A DNA stretch of 64,000 bases, taken from assembly GCA_039566865.1 (NCBI GenBank), contig CM076959.1:19204501-19268500 (forward strand), written 5' to 3'. The notes below the pieces were generated by a model. That model did not search any database and was not told where the DNA came from. It saw nothing but the letters and a program-made list of their open reading frames with translations. Positions 1-11,300 of the stretch are shown piece after piece (the stretch's first letter is position 1; every line of letters begins with the position of its first letter). The DNA comes from Aurelia coerulea. Its lineage: Eukaryota > Cnidaria > Scyphozoa > Semaeostomeae > Ulmaridae. Both the position numbers and the translations under genes were made by a program.

Positions 1-120
1 GTACTTGCCGTATAAATCGGCACTTTTTATCCTCCGTCAGGATGAAGGCACAAAAATTGAGGAATTCTGCACTATAAAACAAAAGACCTGTGCATTATTT
101 TTCTATCATCTTTCCAACAG

Positions 121-1787
121 GCTGTTGCATGGACAACTGCAGCATATCCGTATGGCACCCCTAATTATATTGCAACCAGAGACATTGCTTATGGAAGTGA
201 GGATTTGCGAGGGGGTTACGTGTGAGTAAGATTTGATTTTTTTAATATGCACGTTTTGTTACCTTAAAACGAGACATTGTTGTAGCAATTTTTGTAGCAC
301 TGAAGCAGTTAGTGGTTAATGCACCCTCTTCATTTGGGCTTGAACTTCGAAAGTTTTTTATTAGAAATGTGAAAACTAATTGGAGCGATGCAACAACTTT
401 TTCGCTGAAAAACAGTGTTTGAAATTATTCAGCCAGAGTGTTGCGTATTCACTTAGACGATAAACAATGCAATTTTTGGATAGCTTGGTTGTGCAACAAA
501 AATTTATAAGATCCAAATGCGCTCCAGATATCTTCACAATTTTTGAATAGTTAATGTTATGGTAAATCTTTTATCAAAGCTTCACCTGTTTTAATCTTCA
601 ATTTGTCAAACTTAAATAAATACAACTTTAACCAATTTTTTGTTGATCGTAGGCCAGAAACCAAGCCATTTGCAACATCCCCACGTAACAAAACACATCC
701 ACATCATTCAAAAAGCAGAGTAGAGTATGATGGAAACGAGGGTATGACAAGAAATGCCCAATCGAGGTCGCAAACCGCCGTTGCGAAAGAGAGGCAAAGA
801 GCTCCAGTAAAAAGCAAATCAGCAACTTTCACCGCTGGTGGAAATAAGGTAATTTTGAACTTTAAACATAATGGCCAAATAAAAAATGTGGCAAGATATT
901 TTCTTTGGTCTGTCTCAAATTAGATGCCACCAGCAAATATGCTCGTGAATAACAACAATAGAAGTGTTTTGCAAAGGAATTTTTGCGTTATCGCCAATCT
1001 CAGATGACATTTAATTTGAGACGGAATTCAATGATCATTGAATCTATACAAGGTGAGTAAAAGAAAAAAGATTCTCATCTCTGAAAAGCCACTACTCCCC
1101 GGATATCAAGACGACGATTTTGGCAAATATATCATTTAATGATGAACATGTTCAGATCCATTTTAAAATTTACCTCATTGAAATCGGCCACGCCGTTCTG
1201 AAATTATAAGAGATTTTCTGAAGAATGTCCCTTCAAAACACCTTCAAAACATTTCTAAACTCACAACCACATTCTCCCAATATTCCTGCCTTTCAGCAAT
1301 GACTTCTGCAAGGTTTTCAGGACGTTTTATCCTCTGTGAGTGATTAAATCAGCCTGGAATGATATTGTCATGCTTCCAGGGATGACACATTCATCCTCGC
1401 AAAGGGATAACCTGGATAAATCGTGTAAAGTCATTGGCCGTTTGAAGGTTTCTTGAAGGGCTTTTTTGCGAGAACCTGTTATAATTTCAGAACAGAGTGG
1501 CTAATTTCAATAAGGTGAATTTTAGAATGGATTTCAACATGTCCAGGAGATATCACACGACAATCTTTAATTCATATTTCAATACGTTTTAATCGACATT
1601 GCTGAAAAGAATGTCTCGAACTTAACCTTCTATGCAAAATTTGATAATTTGCCATTCTTTGTTCCAGAAGCAGACAGGGATTATCAGAATGGCGCAGTCC
1701 ACAAAGGATTCTGGGTACTCAACACAACAAAGAGTTTCATTTCAGTCACCAATGCCTAGGCCAGGACAACGAGTATCGGTCAAGTAA
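121..1787 (+). CDS. 3' end of an unrecognised gene (last three exons)
   Basis: Three exons join in frame: 121-221 (after a ccaacag acceptor, before a gtgagt donor), 653-848 (after gtag, before gtaatt) and 1668-1787 (after ttccag, ending in TAA). Phases are 2 then 0 and match at both joints, giving 138 residues; the gene continues left of the window. The first exon reads AVAWTTAAYPYGTPNY and then turns acidic. The rest is polar, basic and low in hydrophobics, rich in Ser, Arg, Lys and Gln, and ends RPGQRVSVK. It has no transmembrane segment and no domain I recognise, and looks like a disordered cytoplasmic or nuclear C-terminus. A MITE sits in the second intron (908-1025). The exon calls rest on phase agreement and splice sites; no homologue was identified. 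Confidence 0.55.
908..1025. mobile_element. MITE, GTCTGTCTCAAATTAGAT family, copy 1
   Basis: About 118 bp with inverted ends (GTCTGTCTCAAATTAGAT against ATTTAATTTGAGACGG) and a conserved middle including cgcgaataac-like and gcgttatcgc blocks. Other copies at 2201-2317, 13078-13192 and 54741-54857 define the family. It has no coding capacity and lies in an intron of the leftmost gene. Confidence 0.75.
1108..1570. mobile_element. Inverted-repeat element, ~460 bp
   Basis: About 120-130 bp at each end are imperfect inverted copies: the left arm has gttcagatccattttaaaa and cgttctgaaattataa, and the right arm has their reverse complements near 1475-1545. A related half copy lies at about 37240-37390 in the ACE-like gene (gattttagaatggat-type block), so the family is dispersed. 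No ORF. Confidence 0.6.
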
Positions 1788-2107
1788 ACTTCCTTAAAAC
1801 TGAAAGAAATTGCGCCTTTTTGTACTGTCTTTCCTGTTTACTTGTCCCTTGTTGTAATCAATTAATTAATTTATCATTCAATCCATCAATGAATGTATTT
1901 CATTCGCAAATTTCATCTTACAGATGTCGTCTAATTTCCGTAACTCGCAAATTTCACATGCAAATTTCATCTCATTTATTCACATTGTCTCAATCATTGT
2001 TTCCAAGTATTTAAAAGCTCGTTCATGCAAACAGTTTAACGCTAGATTTTAAATGCTGACATAGGGTGGCTTATCGAGGGAAAGGCAGTACAAAAATGAA
2101 GTATTGT

Positions 2108-2113
2108 AATAAA
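2108..2113 (+). promoter_or_regulatory. Candidate polyadenylation signal
   Basis: AATAAA lies about 320 bases after the stop codon of the exon chain ending at 1787, the first perfect hexamer downstream. It is a plausible 3' end for that gene, with no other support. Confidence 0.35.
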
Positions 2114-2200
2114 TGCATAAGCAAATATAGTCAATAATATCTAGCAAGTACCTCATCTTTATTCATTCTTTATTTATTTGGCATAATTTGAATAATGAAA

Positions 2201-2317
2201 GTCTGTCTCAAATTAGATCGATGCTGCGTGAAAATGTCCTCGAATTACAACTATTAAAGTGTTCTGAGTAATTTTTCGTTTTCGCAAATCTTACGTGACA
2301 TCGAATTTGAGGCAGAC
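2201..2317. mobile_element. MITE, GTCTGTCTCAAATTAGAT family, copy 2
   Basis: Starts GTCTGTCTCAAATTAGAT and ends AATTTGAGGCAGAC. The internal block is homologous to the other three copies. It lies downstream of the gene ending at 1787. Confidence 0.75.
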
Positions 2318-2958
2318 TGTAGTATACTTCAGGGTTGGTGACATGCTATATCGTCATAATGAATTCTTCCATGTTTGCTCTTGTTTTTACCGTGTTGTGG
2401 TGTTCCCGAAATACCAGTTTATTTCATTGACATTTTTCTAAATACTCCAGCCATGCCATCGTCAGTTCGCAAACTTTATTCATCGAAATAAAAGTCGGTA
2501 TTAACATCCATTGAGAAGGATTTACTGGCATAATTATTTATAGGACTGAAAAATGTAAGTTTTTAAGCCATGTCTGTTATTTTTGGATAAGCTGCCATCT
2601 TGTTTGTTAAAGATACTCTGGTTGGGAATGAAGTGAATTTGAGGCAATTCACAATGTTTTTGAATATAAAACTCCATAGAGGAGCATATGAATTGTGCTC
2701 TATGTAATAATCTAGGACAAACATAAATTTTTGTTGTGACCTTCATGCCAAAATGTAGGGAGTCTTTCCGCTCACAAGTATCCACAGTAGCCCTAAACCT
2801 GTAAAAAATCTTTCGCATACTATTTCTTCGTTTGCATTACCTTACCTTCTGAAGTAAGTAATGATCATAACAATATTTGTAATAATCACGTTTTATGTAT
2901 CCAAGCAATATTTTGCATAATGATAATTTTGAATCACGTAAATTTTGTAGCTAGAAAT

Positions 2959-3035
2959 TAGCCTGCGTGCAGCCTCAACTCCTCCTCAAAGGAAAAGTTT
3001 TCCTTTGAGGAGGAGTTGAGGCTGCACGCAGGCTA
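2959..3035. repeat. Perfect 77-bp palindrome
   Basis: Two 38-bp arms, 2959-2996 and 2998-3035, are exact reverse complements around a single central G at 2997. The arms begin TAGCCTGCGTGCAGCC. A palindrome this perfect with a one-base spacer suggests a recent foldback insertion or duplication event. Confidence 0.9.
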
Positions 3036-5331
3036 GATAAGAGGGAGATTAAACAACTTGGAAATATGGAATTTCAATTTTCTTTTGCCAATGGTTTCTC
3101 TTGTGAAAGAATTGTTGAAGAATTGTACCAATCATTTGATTGTGTTACATCATTACAATGGTTGCAAACTGTAATGCTTTGAGTCAATCGGCCCCTCTGT
3201 TTCTTTCTGGCCCCTCGTTATCATTGTCTATTGAACTGAACCTATTCACAGGAATCAGATCTACACAGAGGATTGGGTTCGAAAAGAGAAATTATTTCTT
3301 AGTGCAGGCCCTCAAACTCATGTTATCAAACATCAACAATTGAGGGAGTAAGCGAAAAAGTTTTTTCAAAAGTAATGAAATCTTTTCAATTTGCACCTAC
3401 GCGTACATCACTTTCAGGAGATCGTTGGGAGGGCAACTGCCCCCCCCCCCCCCCCCGTCCACTGTCTATATACTTTTATGATAATCTGAGAGTGACTGTA
3501 TGATCAGAATTTATAGTTTTGTTGAGTCGTAGAGCTTCATAAGGTACTAAAATTTCAAATCTGCTGGTCTAAAAAGCAAACTCGAAGACTTTTTTCAATC
3601 AAAGAGTAGTATGAAAAGCAATGACTTTCTAAGCTATATCACCTCTACGGAGGAAAGCTTAATCTCGCAGGGGCAATTTTCGCGCCAAATTAACGAGGCC
3701 TCGCTTCCATCTGCGTTTCAAAGTTAGAAATCAGAGAGCAAAGTTCAAAATGCAGCAAAATGGCGGAAAGGCCATGAAAGCTGTGGCACTTCTGACCGAG
3801 TTTGGACATCGAAATTGCCCCCACATCAAAGAAAGTACAAGATATTGTGTATGTATATTCATTTGATATTATGCGTTCCAATTAACTTACAATACATTAG
3901 TTGGAAAACGGTGGTTTTAGTACGTTATTGTTTGGCCTAATAAACTGATAACCTAATGACTAAAATTGATTTCATTCTGGGGCCACCAGTACTAGCTAGG
4001 CCCTACTAAATTAGATACCTACCCAACTACACAAAAAAGTCAAAAATAACGTACATCTACAAGATAGTCTAAACTTGCAATTTTGGAAGGCAGACCGAAT
4101 AACTGTCCATACCTTCTTCAACGACATATTTATGTTACACATTTCAAAAACGAATTTGATTTGAATAATAGTTGGAAAACGGATACCCAAGAAAAGGATT
4201 CTTGAATTTGGGCTTAAATCATTGATTTGTTTAATAAGTACTTCCGAAATAACGCTGCCTGGATTTAGGCGAAAATTTTCCGTTCTTTCGGAGCGGAGAA
4301 ATATTGCTTTGAAAATTCCACCCCACCCAGGCAGTGTTATTCCGGAAGCACTTATGTAAACAAATCAATTATTTAAGCCCAACTTCAAAAATAATTTTCT
4401 TAGCTATCCGTTGGCCAAATAAAGACAAAATTTGGTTCTTCAAACTTCAGAGTGTGCTCACATGAAGTAAATTTGGATTTTGAGACTTCATATTTTGGTA
4501 TTTTTTCCATTCCCTGGATCATTGTTAGGTGTGGTCACCCCTCACAATGTATGCTAGAAGAAAGATCTTTTGTTTGAACATAATGATGATGAACAATGCT
4601 TTTCGATTGAAATGATAGCTCCACTGCAGCACCCCCTGCGATTCTTTCAGAGTATCTGCCGCTGACTGGGCAAAATTTCAGACAAACATTTTTGACCATT
4701 ATTAATGGAAGAAACTACAGACTTTTAAGTTGAAGGTAAAACTACAGGAGGTGTTCAGAAAAGGTATAAGCCTAGAGGGATATAGCATTATTAAGGATTT
4801 TTTGCTTTCTAAAATAGCCGGCTATGATTTCTGTGGGTTTTGTCTCGCCAACTTCTTTTTATATCTTAGCATTTAGGTCTACGCAACAATTTTTGCAGAA
4901 TTTGCAGGATAATTTTGTCCAGTTGGAAATACGGGTGGCACAACCCTACCTAGAATTTAGCTAGGAATGCTCCAAGGGAGACAAGTTGGTTTTAGTCATG
5001 TTGCTGAAAATTTGTTTGCTGCATGAAAGACTTGGCCTGTCCACCTCTTCATACTTCATTCAAGGCCTTGCACACATTAACACGGTTTTCTTCCTTAAGA
5101 ATTCTTGTTTGGAGAAATTTGAAGTTTTTCACATGGCTCAAAGATTTGTACTTATTAAAGACTTCTTGTCATGTCAATGTATGTGTGCAAGGCCTGTATT
5201 GTACCTAAACTTGAAGACCTGTCATGTTTGTGATTCCTTGGAAGCGAAATACCAAGGCTACTACACTTGATATGAAAATGTAGCTCTAATCGAGCATAAC
5301 CAAGTGTACGCAAAGCTAAGTTGTAAACTGT

Positions 5332-5337
5332 TTATTT
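5332..5337 (-). promoter_or_regulatory. Candidate polyadenylation signal of sulfatase-like gene A
   Basis: On the minus strand AATAAA begins a few bases after the TAA stop of gene A (TAACTAAATAAAC). It is unusually close to the stop, so the real cleavage signal may lie further downstream. Confidence 0.3.
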
Positions 5338-5339
5338 AG

Positions 5340-8300
5340 TTACTGATGTCTTTTGTTGCTTGATATTCTTTCAAGTTGCCTTGAACTTCTCTCTAACTTT
5401 TTAATTGTGTCTTTATACAATATTGTCTCTTCAATGTCCCTCCTTTTTCTAATTTTATATTTTGCACTTTCGTTATATTTATTCAAATTATAAATCATTG
5501 TTTGTACTAAGTCTGGATAATAATAAGCTAAATTGTTCATCTCACATGGATCTTGTCTGACGTTAAACAAACAAGGAGCCTGTTCTGGCCAGCATCCAAT
5601 TGATTCATTGGTCACTCTGCAGTCTAGCTCTGCGTCCCATATTGTTGATGGGGAATTTGGGCCCCTTGCTACTTTGGGCCTGAACATGAATGATGTAGTT
5701 TCTTCGTTAACAACTACCTTATGATCTGCAGTCCGCAGTGCTCCCCTGTCACCATAGATGCCATATAGAACATCATTTCTAGACAGAAAAAAGGATTAAG
5801 AGTTTTAATTGAAGAAGGGATATCTTTATCGTAAAGGTGGATGCAACTAAATGATAGAGATGCCTCATGTTGCAATGGCCCCAAGTTACCAGTGGAAGCC
5901 TTGCTGAGGGCACCAACAAATTTGTACCACTTAATGAAAATTCTTTAGTTTTCTCCAATCAGCAAAACTTTTGTGTCTCTACAAATTCATTGTCCAAAGC
6001 ATTGGAAATCAAGATAACAAATCAAGATATCAATAATTTTCCACAGCTGATTTAGAGAAAAAAACCCCAAGTTCCTTCCAAGCCATTTATTTCAAAGAAA
6101 ACTGTAATAGAATTTTACACCGACTTTTTTAAAGATTCTAACTCTATGATGCTTAGCCTAGCTTAAATATCGTTTTTCTGCCGTGTCGAATCGAACTGTA
6201 TTAAGAATGGCAGAATGTGCTGTGTCTAAATATCTGATTTAAACACCGTTTTTCGCAGCGTCAGATAGAAATTAAGATAGTTGAAATTGCCACTTTTCTA
6301 AATGCATAAACGCAGTGGCTGATCACACGTAGAAACCGCGGACCATGACCTAGAATTGATTAATCAAACGCAGCAGAAATACGATGTTTAAATCACGCCT
6401 TTTTTCTGTGGTTTGATGCAACAGAGCTGGTGAACTCCTGCTGTTTTATCGATTTAAAACGGTAGGTGATTTAAACATCGTTTTTATGTCGAATTGAATT
6501 GACACCTAAAAGTTTTTAGCAGCATTTATCAAATTCGACACGGCAAAGAACGAAGTTTAAACTGGGCCTTAGTTTAAATGACGTACCTTGGTGAAGGGGC
6601 TTCGTGATCAATAGTCTCCCACAAATCAAAACCATCAGCTTCAACCACGTGTTGAGGATTGCCACCAGCTAAGCCAAAGATTGTTGGTAGCCAGTCAGTG
6701 ATGTGCATTAGACCATGTGACACACGGGCTGTAGATAAAAGAAAAATCATTCATTTTATGCTTAACGGAACCACTTTCAAAAGCCTGATTTTTTGTTTTG
6801 ATTTTGAATTTTGTGGAAAACTTTATTAAAGGGGCTCAGTCGTCAATCAGTAAACAAATTCGTAAACTCCCATGTGTAGGGGATTATCCATTGTTCATCA
6901 ATTGTTCTCTGCAGTTTGTTTGGTGGCTTCACCCAAGCCACCAAAAAGTGACCGTTAAAAATCCACTTATATCCGAGCAATCGTAGAAGATATGAATGTT
7001 TGGTTTGTTCCTTAGTGAAGTACAAGGATTAATGCCCAAACAGCAACTTTCATTTTGAAAAAAAAATACGAAAATCCTGTGTGATATCACCTTTCAAAAA
7101 ACTGCAAAAATCATCGTTTTGTTTACGTTTTGACGACAAAGCCCCTTTAAGTTTTGATTCATTATTTGACAGATTATGTGACTGTGGGATGTTTCACTAA
7201 AATCTACCGTTATTTGTTTTATATAACACAGTTTTGATGGTCAGGAAGAGTTGACTTTAACGATTTATTCAAGGTTCTTCATGCTAGCATTAAGATGCTT
7301 TCAAGGAAACTTTGCATCCGTTATGAAAAGGTTTGGGCAAGGCTAAAAGCTGGCATTAACAAGCAAAATAGGTAACATGTAGTTGGTAACAGTAGGTGAC
7401 ATGTAATGTAGGTAACATGTAATGTAACATTTTATATGAATATAAAAAAAGAAGCAAAATTATCTAATGGTATCCCATTCAAATCGAAGTTGGACACTCA
7501 CCGTTGACGAGGGATACAGGTACTTCTTATAAGAATCCGCTTATAGGAAACAGTAGGCTCAATTTTTCGAATGTTAAGAAACAACCCTACCTGAATTTAA
7601 AAAGCTAAGAAACGTTTGTAATTTGCAGTTTTAATTTTCCCATCACACTCAAAAATGTTTTGACGCTGTACAGTTATAGCAACTGTTTGGACATTATTGC
7701 GAGTGCGAATTATGTTATTTACTTGTTTTGAGATCTTACTAAGTAATTTGGGAGCCCTCTTGACAAAATTAGATTAACGCTACACTTTCGGCATTAAAAA
7801 TATAAGAAGCACGTAAGAAAATTTTGGTAGCAAAAAGACCTTAGTTTCTTATGAAAATACGTGCAGTCAAAGAAACAATGATGTGTCTGAATGTTGTCTT
7901 TGTTCTTTTTTATAGACGAGCTTATTTACCATTACAGATTCCCTTTAATATAAAGCCTTACCTTTGCTTGTAATTCTATTGCTGTAGACAAAACCAAGCG
8001 CTCTTGAGCCTCCTTCCCATAATGTTCCATTCCCACCTCGTAATGGATAATTTGATGGGTATGTGTAAATATTATTGCCCTGAGTTGCTCCGGTCAACGT
8101 TGTGAAGAATACGACAGCATCGTGGAGAATTTTTGTGTCGTATAGAAGACGTACGAGATGTCCAACGGCTCTGTCTAATTCCATTACCATGGCTGCGAAG
8201 GAACAGAGAGAGAGAGTTTTGTAAATGCATTTTCAGACGAAATCTAAGGCTGCCTTTCCACCAGCTCAGGTTAAAACAAAAACCGGTCAAAACTTATCCG

Positions 8301-11300
8301 TTTTTAAAAGGAGTCAATGGAAACGCTTGTTATACTGTGAAGTCATTTTCAGTTGTTTCCACCAGTCGTTTTTAGTCATTTTATTTCGCTTTTTGTCATT
8401 TCAATTTTAATTTGAAGTGCCAAAAGCAGAGTATGTTGTTGCTTCTGCAAATGGGTCAGAAGTTATCCGTTTAATGATTTTCCATGCCTTCAATGCGTTT
8501 CCATGAAAATTTAGGAGAATGGGAAGGAATGGCTTAAGACTAACAACTGCAAAATTGGAGCCGCTTTCCTGATGAATTTCAAATTTTGAAATAAGGTTTT
8601 CAAAATATAGGATTTTCACGTTCATCAAAGGTAACATCAAGTGACCTCCTGTGTTAGTCAAAAAAAGTTTACATGTTTGACGGTCTGTGGAATAAAAGTA
8701 TGTGGCCGATATTCAGAACTAAAATTTCAATCTATCAGTCAAAGGTTAACTTAGATAAGAAAATTTTGCTTGGTAAAATCACTCATCTTTAAGACCCAAA
8801 AATTAGAAAAATACCTGTAAGAGGTTCGTTTTGGAATCAATAAATTCCACATTCCATTCTGTCCCATGATTTATTTGGCATTGAAATTGAAATTCAATCA
8901 AATAGTCAGTTTCAGAAATAGAATTTTGATTTCAATAGTACGTAAATCATGGACCAGAATGGAAGTTGTAATTCTCGATTCCCATACAACCCCTTACAGG
9001 CATTTGTCTTTACCAAACAAAATGTTCTCTTCTAAGTTAACCTTTCTCTGATAGATTAACATCTTAGTTTTGAATATCGGCCACATACTTTTTATTCCAC
9101 AGCCCGCCAAATGTGTAAACATTTTTTTTTGACTGACCCGGTGTACTTTGAAAATGTTTAAAAAATTTAACTTGATAACTAAAGTGGTTCCGAAAACTAA
9201 GTTAAAGTAAAGAATTTATGTAGTTATCGAAGAGAGCTTTTGATTATTCATGTTTAACTTTCAGCAATTCTTACCTCCATAGACTCTCCTTGGTTCTCGT
9301 CCAATATTCGAAGCTTTCAGCAAATAATCTGGTGGAACTTGTCCTGGATAATCTGCCCTCAATTGTGGAAAATTGACTTGCAGAAACAATGGATAATAAT
9401 GATCATGATCTCTCAGCACATATTCTGCTTCCCGAACTGCGTCCCATGGGTAAAACGGCATCTGAGTGTCCCCACAATCAATCTAGAGGAAGAAAGAAAC
9501 ATTCAACGTTGTTCTTTATTGCAGTTACTGGTGAGTTACTAACTTATTTCTTTCCTTTCAAGTTTTAAGATTAACTCGTTTTTCTCTTGCAGGATTCAAC
9601 AGTTTTTTCTCTAGTGACAGGTTTATTTTGGTTGTTGTTCTTTTACAGGAGTTAACAGTCTTCTTTCTACAGATTACGGTGTTTTGTTGCGTTTGTGGGT
9701 TTCTGTACGATGAGTCGGTTATTTAAGGCTATTTTCAAATTTTGTACCACAAATCATTTGTTTACAAGAAAGAAACACAAAAACGTAAGTGTTTATTTAC
9801 CAATGATATCTTGTTGTTTTATGAACTTCTACCGAAAGAATTTGCTGAACATTCAAATCAAAAGATATTTAGCAATTTTGATGGGTCTTTAAAAGGTCTG
9901 TAGCCAAAGTCTGCCTCAAATAAGGTTACGTTTCCATTAATCCGTTTTCAAATGTCTCCGTTGTCGAATCACTCTGTTTTTGGATGATCTTGAACCGTTT
10001 CCATTACTCCGTTTTCGCGAAGGAGGCTTGGCACGAAAACGGAGGTGTTTCTATTGCTCCGTTTTCATTCATTTTCATTTCCTTTGTTCAGACATTTCCT
10101 TTGCTCTATATCTGGGTGCCAGGTCGGTTGCTGTTGTTGTAGCGTTTTTGAATGGCTCCATTTTGGGTTTTTTTCATTGAAAACGATGCTTTTTCAAATG
10201 TCTCTGGTTTCAAATCACTTTACTTTGAACAGCGTTTTCAAATGTCTCCGTTTTCGATCATTTTAAATGGAAACGCAGCGTCAAAACGGAGACATTCCAC
10301 TCCGTATTAATATGAAAACGGAGTGATGGAAACATAGCCTAAATGTTATTTGGGCTTTGAAATGACGCAAAATTCCTCATCCATAGCTTTTGTAGACTGA
10401 TGTGTGAAGCCAAGACGGCTACGGCTATTAGCTTAGTATTAGCTCGTAAATGAGTTAGTAAATGATGATTCTCTGCAATAAATTGTACAAGTGTGCATAT
10501 ATGAAGGGTTAAAGTATCTGTTATTCGAAAATGATTGGGTAAACGGTAAATATGTAGATATATCCTTCTTCTCTCGATATATGCTCATGTTTGCCTCTGA
10601 AAACAATTTCTGGAATGTACAATGAGTGCGCTAGCTACCTGGATTTCAGAGAAACTTTTGCGGCTTTGTTTGTTTTGAATTTATGGTTGAGAGAATTTCC
10701 TTTGTCTGCAGTCGCTAATCGCTTTGAATTCTGGTGTCAACAAAAGCGACTCGTGCTATTGTGTTACAAAATCTGTCCTTGTTGGTTGGGTACATTATAG
10801 ATTGATGAGCGGAAGGGAAGGAGGTACTGACGTAGGCAAAACTTCATATCACGCAAAGCATGTCTTACCGTTCCAGCCTCTCGGATGACGTATCTTTGAA
10901 TGTCAAGGTAGTTCCACATATCATATGAAAATTGCTGGCCAGGCTCTGCAAGAGATTGTTGAATCCTTAAATTGGTGTTATGTGCACAATTTACACCTAA
11001 TATCCTCTCTTACACTCATGATTCGGCCCTACAAAACTGTAGTTCATCAAAGAGTACTTTAAAGTTTTCATATTTATACTCACATTATCTTTTATTTTTC
11101 TGTCTTTCCGACAATCCTGTATTTTTCATTTAAGCAACCACCCCTGTTTTAGTTCTATCCCTGTCACCTCAATTAGGGATGTTTTTACCGGTTTTGCTGA
11201 CTTTTAATAGAATTGTAATGTATCTACTTTTAGTTTTAAAACATTGTAAATTTTACTTTTATTTAGTGGCAAATAGGTACTTACTTACTTGTTCATCTCA

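Larger units (their letters stand above)
2318..5339. other. Intergenic region with no supported gene
   Basis: No exon chain, tRNA or rRNA seen. It contains a perfect 77-bp palindrome (2959-3035), a run of C near 3440-3456 and AT-rich low-complexity sequence. ORFs here are under 100 codons and show no family features. It separates the convergent 3' ends of the leftmost gene (+) and sulfatase-like gene A (-). Confidence 0.6.
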
